From: Emiliania huxleyi CCMP1516
Taxonomy: Eukaryota > Haptophyta > Isochrysidales > Noelaerhabdaceae
Direction of reading: 5' to 3'
NCBI RefSeq assembly: GCF_000372725.1
Contig: NW_005198391.1
Span: 116,944 to 180,943 of the forward strand
DNA length: 64,000 nt
The notes beneath the pieces were generated by a model. The model was not told the DNA's origin. It was given only the letters and a program-made list of their open reading frames with translations, and ran no database searches. Shown here one piece after another: positions 51,740-62,125 of the stretch; the stretch's first letter is position 1, and the number at the start of each line of letters is the position of its first letter. Position numbers and translations under genes: made by a program.

Positions 51740-54700
51740 ATGGAGGCTCTGGCCGAGCGTCAGCCCGCCAGGGACATCCGCTCCTTCTTCCCTGGAGCGG
51801 CCACCGCGAGCACCACCGCCCGGCCGCCTCCGCCGCCGGGTCCGGCGGTCGGAGCAGGTCCTTCCCATCAGCCGCGGCGACAGCCGCACGCGGCCAGCTC
51901 CGGTCCAGTGCGCAGTGGCGGCCAGCCGCTGGCAGCCGCCGTGCGTGCTGGTCGTTTGGAGTGCCTTGGCATCGGGCCGGAGGACGCAGCCGAGATCCCG
52001 GCGGACGACGCGGACGGTGCAGATCTTCCCCCTCCGGTCCCCGTGGACGAGGCAGCCGCCGCGAGCTGGGTGTACCCGACCAACATGCCGGTTCGTCCGT
52101 ACCAGCACTCGATCACAAAGACGGCGCTGCTGCACAACACGCTGGTCTGCCTGCCGACCGGGATGGGCAAGACGCTCATCGCGGCGGCGGTGATGTACAA
52201 CTTCTCGCGCTGGTTCCCCGCCGGCCGGTGCGTCTTTCTCGCGCCGACCAAGCCGCTCGTGCACCAGCAGGTGGGCGCCGTCCGCAAGTCGGTCGGCCTG
52301 CCGCGCGAGCTCTGCGCCGAGCTGACGGGGCAGATGGCGGCAGAGGACCGGCGGAGGGTGTGGCGCTTTGCGCGCTTCCTCTTCCTGACGGCGCAGACGT
52401 TCGTCAACGACCTCAAGACGGGCGTCTGCCCGGGCGAGGACGTGGTGTGCCTCGTGGTCGACGAGGCGCACAAGGCGACCAGCAACCACTCGTACGTGCA
52501 GGCGGCGCGGCTGCTCGGCCGCCGCTCGGCCGGCTTCCGCGTGCTCGCGCTCTCCGCCACGCCGGGCTCCAACGCGGAGCGGATGCAGGAGGTGGTGAGC
52601 AACCTGCGCATCTCGCGCATCGAGGCGCGCGACGAGCAGTCGGTCGACGTGGTCGGCTGCCTCAAGTCGCGTCAGATGGACAAGGTGGTGGTGCAGCCGA
52701 CGGCCGAGTACCTGGCGGGGCGGGCCGCGGCGCTCGAAGCCTACCGCGCCCTTCTCCGCAAGCTGCGCGAGAGCGGCGTCGGGGTGGGGGACGACCCAAC
52801 CAAGGTGCGCCGCTACTCGCTGCTCACCAAGCAGAAGGAGCTCGCCGCCGCGCCGCCCGCCGGCATGGAGCAGCACCACGTCTACCGCGCGCAGGCGCAC
52901 CTCACGGTGGCGATGATGGTCGCGCAGGGCGTCGAGCTCGCGTCGTCGCACGGGTGCTCGTCGGCGATCGCCCACTTCCGGCGGAGGAGCGGCGGCTGCT
53001 CGGAGCCTTGTCGGAGCCTTGTCGGAGCCGTCTCGGAACCTCCCTCTAGGCGCGACATGGAGGAGTGGCGGCTGCTGCGCGAGGGCGGCGGGAGGCGCAA
53101 GATGGGCCTCCAGCTGCGAGAGGCGCGCGCGAGACCGCCACGCAGCCCCTCCCCCTCCCCCTCTCCCCCTCCCCCCCCCTCCCTCCCCTCCCCCCCCCTC
53201 GCCCTGAGCCGCCGCCCGCCGCCCGCGCCGCAGGAGCTGTACCAGTCGGAGGTGTACCACGAGATGCTCTCCAAGCTCGCGGAGGGCGAGGCCGCGGGCT
53301 CTCACCCCAAGCTCTCCGCCACCGCCGCGCTGCTCTCGCACCACTTTGGTGCGCACCCGGCCGGCTCTCGCGTGATGGTCTTCACTTCGCTGCGCGACTC
53401 GGTGGTCGAGCTGACGGCGCATCTCGCAAAGGTGGAGGGCGTGCGCGCCTTCCGCTTCGTCGGCCAGGCGAGCGCCAAGGGCAGCGACGAGACTCGCAAG
53501 GGCCTCTCGCAGGCGCAGCAGCGCGAGGTTGTGCGCGCCTTCCGGCAGGGAAACTACAACGTCCTCGTCGCGACCTCCATCGGCGAGGAGGGGCTCGACA
53601 TCGGGGAGGTGTGAACAGCGTCTCTTCACACCTGCTGCTGTGAACAGGCGAGGAGGGGCTCGACATCGGGGAGGTGGACCTGATCATCTGCTACGACGTC
53701 TCCTCCTCCGCCATCCGCCAGACGCAGCGCTTCGGCCGCACCGGCCGCCGCAACGCCGGCCGCGTCGTCATGCTCGTCACTCGCGGCGTCGAGGAGGAGG
53801 TCTACGAGCGCTCGCTCGCAAACGCGTCCATCATGAAGCGCGCCCTCGCGCAGGCCGCCGCCGTGCAGCTCGTCCAGACGCGCCCGCTCCTCCCGCCCGG
53901 CCTGCCCACCCGCGGCGACCAGCGGCGCCTCGCCCCGCCGCCCGACGAGCCCCCGTCGCCCGCCTCTGCGGAGCCTGCTGTGGCCCGGGGCAGGGGGCGC
54001 GCCGCCGCCTCGGCCGACGGCGCGGCCCTCGTCTCGCCGCCGTCGACCCCCGAGCGGGATCGCGCGCAGCGGTGGGCGCTCAAGGAGGGGGACGCCCCGC
54101 CGCGCCGCCTCTCCCTCGACCGCTGGACCGTCGGCCAGGCGCGGCCCGCAGCGGCGAGCGGGCGGTGGGCGAGCCGCGGACATGTGCAGGACATGTCCAG
54201 GACACCTCTAGGACATGTTCCATAGGCGAGCGGGCGGTGGGCGAGCCGCGGACATGTGCAGGACATGTCCAGGACACCTCTAGGACATGTCCCATAGGCG
54301 AGCGGGCGGTGGGCGAGCCGCGGCCGGTCGCGCCTCCTCGTCGAGGCGATGGGGCGGCTGGTCGGGCTGGGCGAGCCGCCGCCGCCGCTGCCGGACCGCC
54401 GCGCCGCGGGGAGAGCAGCTCCGCCGCCGGGCGTGGCCGCCGTTTGCGAGTCGCGCCCGGGGCGGGCAGACGCCGCGCACCCTGCAGACCGCGCGGCGGC
54501 GGGTGCGCGGGGCGGCGCGGGTTGGGGCGGCGACGGCGGCGGCTGGGAGGGCGGCGGCGGCTGGGAGGGCGGCGGCGGCTGGGAGGGCGGCGGCGGCTGG
54601 GAGGGCGGCGGCGGCTGGGAGGGCGGCGGCGGCTGGGAGGGCGGCGGCGGCGAAGGTTGTGACGTTTGTGGTCCTGCCGACGTTGGCGACGACGGCGGCG

Positions 54701-55155
54701 GCGGTGGTGGCGGTGGTGGCGAGAGAGAAGGAGGCGGCAGTGGCGGTGGCGGTGGCGTCTGCGGCAAACGGCGGGGCGGGGCGGCCGGCGCGGGGCTCGA
54801 CAGCGTTCTCTCCCAGCGCCGCGTCCTTGAGGAGGAGGGAGAGGTCCCTTCTCCCGACACGAGCCGGGCGAAGCAGCGGCGAGGTGCTGCAGCGGAGCCC
54901 CGCCCGGAGGCGGCTGAGGCGCACCCGCCCTCGCCTCCACCGGCGGGACCGACGCCAGGCGGGGCCCCGGCCGAGGGGGCGGCTCCCGCGGCCGGCCCGC
55001 CCGCCCGCCCGCTCGCCGGCCTCGCAGCGCCACGCCGCTTCCGGTCGGCCGACGCCGTCCGAAGGCGGCGGTCGGCCAAGACATCCTTGCCGCCCGGCCG
55101 GCGCCTGCGCCTCGCGGGGCCGCCGCTCCGCGTGCCGCCGCCCTTCTTTGCGTGA
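51740..55155 (+). CDS. FANCM: FANCM/Hef/Mph1-family DNA helicase-translocase
   Basis: Exons 51740-52980, 53050-53122, 53234-53582, 53648-54153, 54298-55155, about 1,008 residues. Remodels stalled forks and crosslink-repair intermediates in the nucleus. Helicase features in order: WVYPTNMPVRPYQHSITKTA (Q-motif region typical of FANCM), Walker A CLPTGMGKT, FLAPTKPLVHQQ, FLTAQTFVNDL, DEAH box LVVDEAHKA, motif III LALSATPGSN, then [54 protein letters not shown] and the QTQRFGRTGR arginine finger. The C-terminal tail is disordered, with an EGGGGW repeat. ARDIRSFF near the N-terminus resembles a degenerate PCNA-binding box. All four introns use GC donors. Introns 1 and 2 are multiples of three without stops, so retention is possible. 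Confidence 0.85.
53582..53676 (+). repeat. introner insertion in the helicase motif, perfect 30-bp direct repeats
   Basis: The segment ggcgaggaggggctcgacat... (30 bp) is at 53582-53611 and, identical, at 53647-53676. Between them is the 39-nt core 53609-53647. Splicing GC(53583)...AG(53647), 65 nt, restores the invariant [11 protein letters not shown] once; unspliced, the frame hits TGA within five bases of the first copy. Confidence 0.9.
54153..54323 (+). repeat. two 72-bp tandem intron units in the FANCM tail
   Basis: The 26-bp segment gcgagcgggcggtgggcgag... is at 54154, 54226 and 54298, each pair separated by 46 bp of acatgtgcaggacatgtcca... ending TAG. Splicing the GC at 54154 to the AG at 54297 (144 nt) keeps the frame. 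Splicing either 72-nt unit alone does too. Confidence 0.85.
54540..54652 (+). repeat. 15-bp coding tandem repeat
   Basis: ggctgggagggcggc units, about seven, encoding Gly-Gly-Trp-Glu-Gly in the FANCM tail. Confidence 0.9.
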
Positions 55156-55645
55156 AGTGCTCGCGGGTCCCCACGTCTACGTGGTGCCCCAGTGCCCCGA
55201 CTCTCGAGAACGCCGATCCAGCGACTGTTTCATGTGCATACGAGAATGGGCGCCGCCTGCACCTCGTCACGACTCACGTGCGTTGTGAGTTCGGTGAGAC
55301 GTGACTGACGCACTGAGACTCATACATTGGATCTAGATTCTGTCCTGAAAATTAAAGGGGCGGAGGTGACCTTGGAGTCCCATTTCGCATTTCCTTTGCC
55401 ATATTAGTAGAGGTGCAGGCCAGCTCCCACCTTCGCCACCTGCTCGCCACCCTCCCCCCTCCGCACCAGCGCGCGCAGCGCAGGCAGGCCGTAGCGGGTC
55501 GCGTCCAGTCCTCAGTCATTATACGACCGCGCACATCCATGGCCGGGGAGCTATATGAAGCGCACCCAGCGGGCCGGACGATTGTGGTATCGGGCTACGT
55601 CATAAACTTGAGAGTCTTTCTCTTTCTCGGCGCCTCGCTGGAGCT
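55156..55645. other. no gene seen
   Basis: Spacer between the convergent 3' ends of the FANCM gene and the minus-strand EF-hand gene. No motif stands out. Confidence 0.4.
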
Positions 55646-56156
55646 CTAAAAGCACGGCGGGAGGAGCGGTGTGCGCGGCGCTTGGGGGAGCTCGCGTACA
55701 AGCTGTGCCTCCTCTGCCTGCTGCATCGCCGCCGTCTCCGCCGCCCGCGCCGCCGCCGCCTCGCCGCGCAGCAGGTCGTCGCCCGCGCGCGCCGCCGCAA
55801 CCTGCAGGCACAACCCGGGCAGTCGAGTGGTGGGCGCGCGCTCGAACCAAGCGAGGAGCGCCGCGCGCCACCACTCGACTGCCCACCGTTGCAAGGACCA
55901 GCACAGCCAGCACCGCGATCCTGCCCCAGCTGACGCCCGAAGAGAGGAGCGAGTCGATGACAAAGCGCTCCGCTCTCGAGGAGGCGGAGCCGAAGTTGCG
56001 TGAGACCTCCACCTCAATGGCCGCCCACAGCTCGCACGGGTCGAGCAGCATGTCGTCGTTGCCGTCCACCTGGCGCAGGAGCCGCCAGAGGTAGCGACCC
56101 AAGGGAGACTCGTCCGTGTCGTCCGCCAGGATCACTGTGTTCGCGTCGCAGGTCAT
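55646..56156 (-). CDS. small EF-hand-like protein with one TM
   Basis: Two exons, 55887-56156 and 55646-55801, about 141 residues from MTCDANTVILADD. RLLRQVDGNDDMLLDPCELW contains one EF-hand-like loop (D-G-N-D-D-M-L-L-D-P-C-E; Met replaces the usual Gly at position 6). Then a TM segment GRIAVLAVLVLATVAAARAG spans the splice junction, and a Glu/Ala-rich tail follows. The intron ends carry a 17-bp perfect inverted repeat (gggcagtcgagtggtgg / its complement, 55816-55885), so it can fold into a hairpin. A calcium-sensing membrane peptide is possible. The true 5' end may include another exon. Confidence 0.5.
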
Positions 56157-56322
56157 CGTTGAGCCGATGTCACACCCTCGATTAACCAAAAAAAGAATTC
56201 TGTCGGGGTAGACAGGCACACCACCACGAGATCCACCTTCACGACCTCGAGCCCCGTCATAGACTTGAGAGTCTTCTCTCTTCTCGGCGCCTCAAAGTGC
56301 TCTCGTTGTCCCGGACACAACA

Positions 56323-58065
56323 ATGCCGCCTGTGCCACGCCGCAGTGCCAGTTTCAATGACCTCTCCCCCACCTCGGTGTGCGACAACAACCTCCGCCTC
56401 AGGAAAGAGGACACAGCGACGAGGCTTGCGACCCTCGCGACCCTGCGGCTGAGCGCCACCACCGTGTACGACCCAGCCACAAACGAGCCGCTGCTGCGAG
56501 ACCTCTGGCGTCTGAGCTTTGGCAAGGACGACTTTCTGGCGTGCTCACCTCGGTGGCGCCTGCTCGGCTTTCAAGGTGACGATCCAACGACCGATTTCCG
56601 AGGGCCTGGCCTGATGGGGCTCGAGCACCTCCTCGACCTCGTTAAGTCGGGCATGGCACCACTCGCGACCACGGGCTTTCCCGTCGCGGTGGCCTCGATC
56701 AACGCGACGGGCGTGCTCCAGGCGTGCCACAATCCCAACCTCCGTACCACAGCTCCGCCCAACCCCAGGCCGCTCCACCCCAACACAGGCGTACTTCGAC
56801 CTCAACCCCAACCTGCGAGCGGGCTCTCGCCGCGTCGCTACACCGCGCACGCAGCAAGACTTGCTCTCTCGCGGCGGGCTCGCGCCGCTGCAGGCGCTGC
56901 AGGCGGAACTCGTCCTGCACATGGCGCGCCTCTGGTCCACGCTGCGGCGGCCGACGCCGATGGACTTTCCAAGCGTGCTGGAGCGGGCGGCGGCCGACCT
57001 GCATGCGGTGCTCGATGCGCCGTCGGCGTCCTCGCACGCCTCCTCCGCCAGCGGCGCCGCCGCCGGATGCGACTCGAGGGTCGACTCCTTCGTCCGCCCG
57101 CCCCTCGCGCCGCGGGTGCGCGAAGGCCTCGCTGCCTTGCACGGCACGCGGCCCGAGGCGGCGGGCGACTCTGACGACGAGATGCCCGACCTGTCGATGC
57201 TGTGCTTGCCGGCAGACAGCCGGCTCCCAAGAGGGCCCGACGCCACACGTGGGCGTCCGCACCACACGCCGCCACCCGCGCGCATAGGCCGCCAAGCGCA
57301 ACGCGCCCCTGGCCACGAGCTGTTTGCCCTCTGCCGCCGCCATGCCCTCGGACGACGGCGTCGCTTCGTCGCAGAGCACCGCCAAGCCGAGGGCGGCGGC
57401 GCCGTCTCCATTCGCGCACCGGCACTGCCCGCCCTCGCCAAGCTTGAAGCCTCGCCGACCCAGCTTGCGCGGGGTGAGCAGCGCCGCACGCCTCGGACGG
57501 GGCGGGGGGAGCGCACCTCCAGCTTCTGCGTTGCACTCTTGCACACACCGCCGGCCCCCTGCCACGCCACCCCACGCCACCCCTCCTCTCAGGGCGTGTG
57601 CTCTCCACCTGTTGCTTCTTCAGGCGGCTACGCCCGAGAGGCGCCTCTCCTTGCCCGACTCTGCGCCGGAGGAGGAGGAGCCGCCCCTGCGCGCGCTCTT
57701 CACGGACAGCAGCGGAGACTTGCCAGCCCCTTGTCCAAGTGCTGCCCTCGCGCTCGCCGAAGCCGCGCGCACAGAAGGCGACACGACCGCGGACGAGGCC
57801 CGCTCACATTGTGTGGCGGCAGCATGAGTGATGCCTCTGCGCCCTCACCCCGCGGCTCGTGCCCCCCCAGGAGACGGTGCCTCGCTCGGCGGCGACGTCC
57901 GACTTGGCGTTGCCGCAGCCCACGGTCCGGCGCTGCGTCTCCTTTGGCGAGGGCATCGACCTGCAGCAGGCGTTCCTCGTCCCGGACACGCACTACCAGC
58001 GAGAGGCGAAGGGCGAGGTGGGCTTGCTGGAATCCCTCCTCGCCTCCATCGGAGTCAGGATTTGA
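56323..58065 (+). CDS. ELMO-domain protein
   Basis: Five exons: 56323-56721, 56789-57241, 57288-57473, 57624-57797, 57871-58065, about 468 residues. The ELMO/CED-12 core lies in exon 1: PLLRDLWRLSFGKDDFLACS, then RWRLLGFQGDDPTTDFRGPG (the W..iGFQ.dpPtDFRG motif) and LMGLEHLLDLVKSG, FPVAVASINATGVLQ. Exon 2 adds ALQAELVLHMARLWSTLRRP. ELMOD proteins act as GAPs for Arf/Arl small GTPases; the Arg expected for GAP activity is present in the DFRG motif area, but no more can be said. The C-terminal half is Ser/Pro-rich and ends LLESLLASIGVRI. Introns 1, 2 and 4 have GC donors. Intron 1 is bounded by similar sequences (gcgtgccacaatcccaacct / gcgtacttcgacctcaaccc). Confidence 0.75.
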
Positions 58066-58244
58066 ATTTGGACGGCGATGGGCGCCGGCGGCATCCGAGT
58101 TTTTGCGAGACGCTCCACCGCGACGCGCGAGACGGCCCCTCGTGCCTCGACGCCGCGCAGCAGGTGATAGTTGCAAGTTGGTGGGTGAGATGATCTTAAA
58201 AGGTAGATAAATAAGAAAACGGACATCTCCACTTGAGAGATGAT

Positions 58245-58305
58245 CTACACGCCGTTTCATATTTTTTCTCAGGCGTGAGCGAGACGTGGAAGAGTTGCCA
58301 CACAC
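58245..58305 (+). repeat. dispersed repeat, copy 2 (see 5422)
   Basis: cacgccgtttcatatttttt then ctcaggcgtgagcgagacgt. Same orientation as the first copy. Confidence 0.75.
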
Positions 58306-58860
58306 GCCCCACGGCCACGCTGGGTCGACGGGTTGGGGTAGAAGGAAGGGTCGTGGTAAACGATGGTAGTCGTCCGAGCTCGTCCCGGGTTCGTCTTCGA
58401 CTTCGTTCCCAGAAATTAGAGGGAGCAATCACGCGCATAGCAGCCACCCGCTCGCACGCAGACCGCAAGTAAGTAACCCCTTCCTCCCTCCCAGTCATCC
58501 ATCCCCACCCACCCAGCCAGGGAGGGCCTCCACGCCTCCTGAGGGCGTCCCACCACCCTTGCCACAGTACACCAGTAGCAGTACCCTCCAGGGCACGCAC
58601 CTCAACCTCTCATAACAATAGACGAGCGCGCGGCGCGAAAGGAGATTTCAGGGCTGTGAGTGACTGTCGTTGCTGTTTCTCGACTGTCTGTGCTTGTGCG
58701 TCTTGGGTCCGGGGTTGTGTTTTTGTGTGACTCTAGCCCCTCCCTCCCCATCCATCCAGCCAGCCAGGGCCTCCGGCGTCCGGCCGGGGTCCGGGCACGC
58801 ACCTCACGTTCTCACCCTAGCTCTTACAGACTAGCGCGGTCGTGGGCTCTCAGGTAGGCT
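58306..58860. other. no gene seen
   Basis: A degraded reverse fragment of the 22487 family is at about 58575-58625. The rest is without recognisable features. Confidence 0.4.
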
Positions 58861-58865
58861 CTGCA

Positions 58866-58975
58866 CTGGGGTGCTCTGGGGTGCTCTGGGGTGCTCTGGG
58901 GCCACTCTGGACCGCTCGGGACCACTCGGGACCGCTCGGGACCGCTCGGCCTCGCTCGGCCTCGCTCGGGGGCGC
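58866..58975 (+). repeat. tandem ggtgctctgg / gggaccgctc array
   Basis: Three ggggtgctct units, then seven to eight gggaccgctcg-like units. A related short array is at 60416-60475. Confidence 0.85.
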
Positions 58976-58991
58976 GGCTGGGACATTTGAA

Positions 58992-59903
58992 TGGTTGGGT
59001 AGTAGGGCTAGAGGGTCGCTCTACACTTAGCCTCTGCAGCGAGCGAGCGCTCAACTTAGCCCCCGCACGGAGCCGGGCTCGGACTTAGACGCTGTATGGT
59101 CGGGGGCCATGAACTTAGACGGCACAAGGCCAAATCCGGGTAAAACCCGGGTATACCTGCAAAAGTCCAGGTTTACCCGAAAAATACCTGGACGCGTCCC
59201 GACCAACGTATGCCGCGCACGACGCCATATCGCCTTGTCCCAGGGCCAGTGCGCTACTTGCGGCGCGCAACTCCTGCTCAAGTACGCGCACCGTACCATG
59301 TGCTGCCGCTATGCGTGTCTTAAGGCGGCTGCGGCGAAGCGGCGGGCGCGGCATGCCGATGGCAGTGCGGACGATGCGGTTGCGATGTGTTCTGCTTCAA
59401 GATCGTGGCGGTGCTTGGCATGCACTTCTGCGATCCCAATCAGCTCATCGCAACGAAGCAGCGCAACAAGCTGGCTGCTGCCAACAAGGCCCTATGCTAG
59501 ATCTACCTCACGCGCGGATCGTTCAAAGAGGACCAGCATACACAGGCTTCCTTGACATGCGTTTGTTTGAGCTTGAGGCTATTTGTGAGAACTGTTTGGC
59601 TTGAAGATTGCGCTCAAGAAGAGCAACGAGAATCGGAAGAGGAGGATGCTGAGGCGGCGATTGCTGAGCATGAGAAGGATCGATCCGGATTAGAAGGCGC
59701 CCGCCGCAGGCGAAGAAAATTTGGGGGCTAGCGCCGTATCGTTGATCACGGTGGGAGCCTCTTGGCCCCAGGCTGTGCCACGGCCGACTTAGCCGATGTA
59801 AGAGGCTCTCGCTGATCTTAGACCGCGTAAGCACCCCAGCGTGACTAGTCACACTTAGACCCACTCAGCCTCGAGGCTCAGAACTTAGACTACTACCCAA
59901 CCA
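58992..59903. mobile_element. hAT-like non-autonomous element
   Basis: The terminal inverted repeats tggttgggtagtag (58992-59005) and ctactacccaacca (59890-59903) are perfect 14-mers. An 8-bp direct repeat gacatttg stands two bases outside each end (58982-58989, 59906-59913), which fits the 8-bp target duplication of hAT elements. Many subterminal acttag[a/c]c words (e.g. 59028, 59051, 59079, 59111, 59786, 59816, 59850, 59883) resemble transposase-binding repeats. The interior frames (CATCGAQLLLKYAHRTMCC...) are short and broken. Confidence 0.6.
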
Positions 59904-60014
59904 GTGACATTTGCGGCCCGCCTCCGGCTGTATGGGCTGCACGGCGGGCGGCGGGGGAGGTGCAGTGAGAAGAAATGGTAAACTCATGAGATTAACAGCA
60001 AAAACAGCAAAGCA

Positions 60015-60399
60015 CTAAGGAAACTGCGCCGCGATGTGCGGCGGGCACACCGGCCACGGGCCAAACACATCATACCTAGGTCCCTTCATACGCTCCTGGA
60101 GCCCAACCATGTGCGCCGCGATCTTCATGACCGCGGCAAGCAGGGTGAACGAGCCACGCCACGTAGTGCACAGAGCCATACGGTTGTCCACTACCTGGCC
60201 AATGAGGTGCTCCACACGCCCACGGTAGTGCTGCACCGTCTTGATGTTTCTCGAGGGACAGGTTCCGGCCCTTCCATTCTGTGATGATCTGCCGCTGCCC
60301 GACGTAAGCCTTGTCCCCAAGACCATACTCCCATGGCTTGATCCGGCTCGGGAGAAGCTGAAGCTGGCCCAAGCGCCCCCGCCGGTCGAATTTTAGCAT
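60015..60399 (-). pseudogene. DDE-type transposase C-terminal remnant
   Basis: IKPWEYGLGDKAYVGQRQII (the LGD..Y motif with a catalytic-type Asp) is followed after a frameshift near 60240 by HYRGRVEHLIGQVVDNRMAL and VMKIAAHMVGLQERMKGPRY, resembling the R-x-x-VE-x-x-I-G helix of IS4/IS5/Harbinger-type DDE transposases. About 110 residues remain. No N-terminal half was found next to it. Confidence 0.5.
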
Positions 60400-60415
60400 C
60401 TAGGCCGTTGGGACG

Positions 60416-60475
60416 GCTCGGGACGGCTCGGGACGGCTCGGGACCGCTCGGGACCGCTCGGTACCGCCTCGGACG
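60416..60475 (+). repeat. gggacggctc tandem array
   Basis: Six copies of gggac[g/c]gctc. Related to the array at 58866. Confidence 0.85.
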
Positions 60476-60679
60476 CTTCCGAACATTGCCACTCCTCCGG
60501 CCCCCTGGCACGACACGAGTCCCTCTACACCGTTTGTGACTGTACATGCATCCAGGAGTGTCAGAGACCCTTAGCCACCCATTGGCTTGGAGGGCGGCAC
60601 ACAGAGTGTTTCTTGTAATGATTAACATCCATAACAAACAACGTCTCTGGCCTCACCGTCTCGTGCTGGCCTCACGCAG

Positions 60680-61020
60680 CTACTGGAAGGACACCTTCCT
60701 ACTGGCCGTACGATCAGGTAGTAGTCACTGAATGCTGGGGTCTAAGGCCGCGAGCTATGCAGGTGATCAATATTGTGCAGCGCAGGGCACGGTCAGCACA
60801 CAAGTCACGTTCGTCGTTCGAGTCACGACACAGCAGCGCCGACACGCGACAGGTGCTGTCGCAACTCGCAACGCGTGATAGCATGGCCGCAATTTATACG
60901 CCGAATTCCCATATAATGATTAATGTGGAAACACGTAAAAAATCGCGCAAAAATCGCAAAAATTGGCGCCTGGCGGCGGGCTGTGGGACCCCCCATGCCC
61001 CCCCCCCCCCAGTACCCTCT
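60680..61020 (+). repeat. dispersed repeat, copy 2 (see 19650)
   Basis: ctggaaggacaccttcctac ... ggccgcgagctatgcaggtg ... ggcgggctgtgggacccccc, in the same order as 19646-19880, with insertions. Confidence 0.85.
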
Positions 61021-61164
61021 AGGCCCCCGCGCCCCCCCAGAGGGCATGGCATGTGCCTTGACATGCGTCCTGCGGGCATGTGAGACGGCTCCTAGTGGTC
61101 CTCTGCGCCCTCTCTCCTTGCCCAAGCGCAAGCTCGAGCACAAGGCGCGGCGCCCGCCGCGAAA

Positions 61165-61797
61165 CTAGGCCGACGGGGAGATGCCTGTGGGGCTGTCGGC
61201 GATCCACCGGCTCCCGCGCGCCCCGGCGACCGCCGACGCGGCAAAGAGCGCGACGAAGCGGCCATGCACCTCGCTGTGGGGCGAGGTGGAGCGGGCGGAG
61301 CACGCCAGGTAGTCGACGAGGAATGCGGCCGTGCAGATCGCGATGGCCAGGCCCTTGTCGCTCACGCGGAGCGGCGAGCGGCGGCCGAGCAGGCAGAGCT
61401 TCCTCTCGCGGAACCAGCTGGCGGGCTGGAGGCCTAAAGAGACGGGCGCGAGGCACGAACTTCGTGCAGTGGGCTCGACTCACGCGCTATGTGGGGATCC
61501 TGAAGACATGGGCTACGAGCTTCGTGCTGCGTGTGCTCGGCTTACGCGATGCGGAATGCACCATGCGGAATGCAGGGGTGCGGGCATGGAGGGGCCCGCG
61601 CCGAGAAGGGCGCCCGCCGCGACGGCGAGGAGGAGGAAGGGCATGCGCCCCTCGTGGCAGGCGAGGATCGCCGCGTTGAGCTCGTCGCCGTGCCGCAGCA
61701 GGTTCATCGCAACGTTGAACGCCGCGGCGAGGGTGGTGACGACGGTGAGCAGCTTGCCGAGCGTGCGCGGAGGCAGGACGAGGCTGGAGAGGATGAG
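61165..61797 (-). CDS. partial multi-TM membrane protein
   Basis: Two 3' exons join in frame: 61600-61797 (LILSSLVLPPRTLGKLLTVV, then NLLRHGDELNAAILACHEGR and PFLLLAVAAGALLG) and 61165-61425 (PASWFRERKLCLLGRRSPLR, GLAIAICTAAFLVDYLAC, GRFVALFAASAVAG, ending SPTGISPSA). The GC-donor junction gives ALLG|PASW. Three to four hydrophobic spans are visible. The 5' part is missing toward the low-quality tract and assembly gap. Family not recognised. Confidence 0.5.
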
Positions 61798-61929
61798 CTG
61801 GCGGCGGCGGGAGGGTGAGGACGGTGCGGGTGGACAGTGCGGGTACGGGACGGGTGCGGGCGGAGGCGGCGGGCAGTGGATGGTGCGGCGTGGAGTCCGA
61901 TGAGCGGGGTGGAGAAGGGTGTGTGTGTG

Positions 61930-62125
61930 GGGGGGGGGGGGGGAAAAAGGGGGGGGGGGGGGGCCCCCCCACGGGGACTGCAAAACCTAACTGCCGCTCC
62001 CCGAAAGGGGAGGGGCCCCTCCCTTCCACGGAATTTAAAATTTCCCCCCTCCGCAACAGGACTTTGGGGAGGAGGGGTAAGCCCCCCCAACCCCCCCCCC
62101 CCCCGAAAAAGGCGGCGGGGGCAGG
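61930..62125. other. corrupted duplicate of the sequence right of the gap
   Basis: 61965-62125 aligns base by base with about 62230-62402 (actgcaaaacctaactgccg versus actgcgaagcctagctgcag; aggactttggggaggagggg versus aggactgtggggaggaggcg), but with homopolymer runs replacing mixed bases. Low-quality read end, not a biological repeat. Confidence 0.8.

Noticed and set aside
54540-54652. Regular spaced repeats that might suggest a CRISPR array or silk-like gene
   Set aside because: 15-bp contiguous coding repeat without spacers, in the disordered FANCM tail.
61921-61962. Long G-runs as possible quadruplex or telomere-like sequence
   Set aside because: They adjoin the gap and belong to the smeared low-quality duplicate; no telomeric unit.
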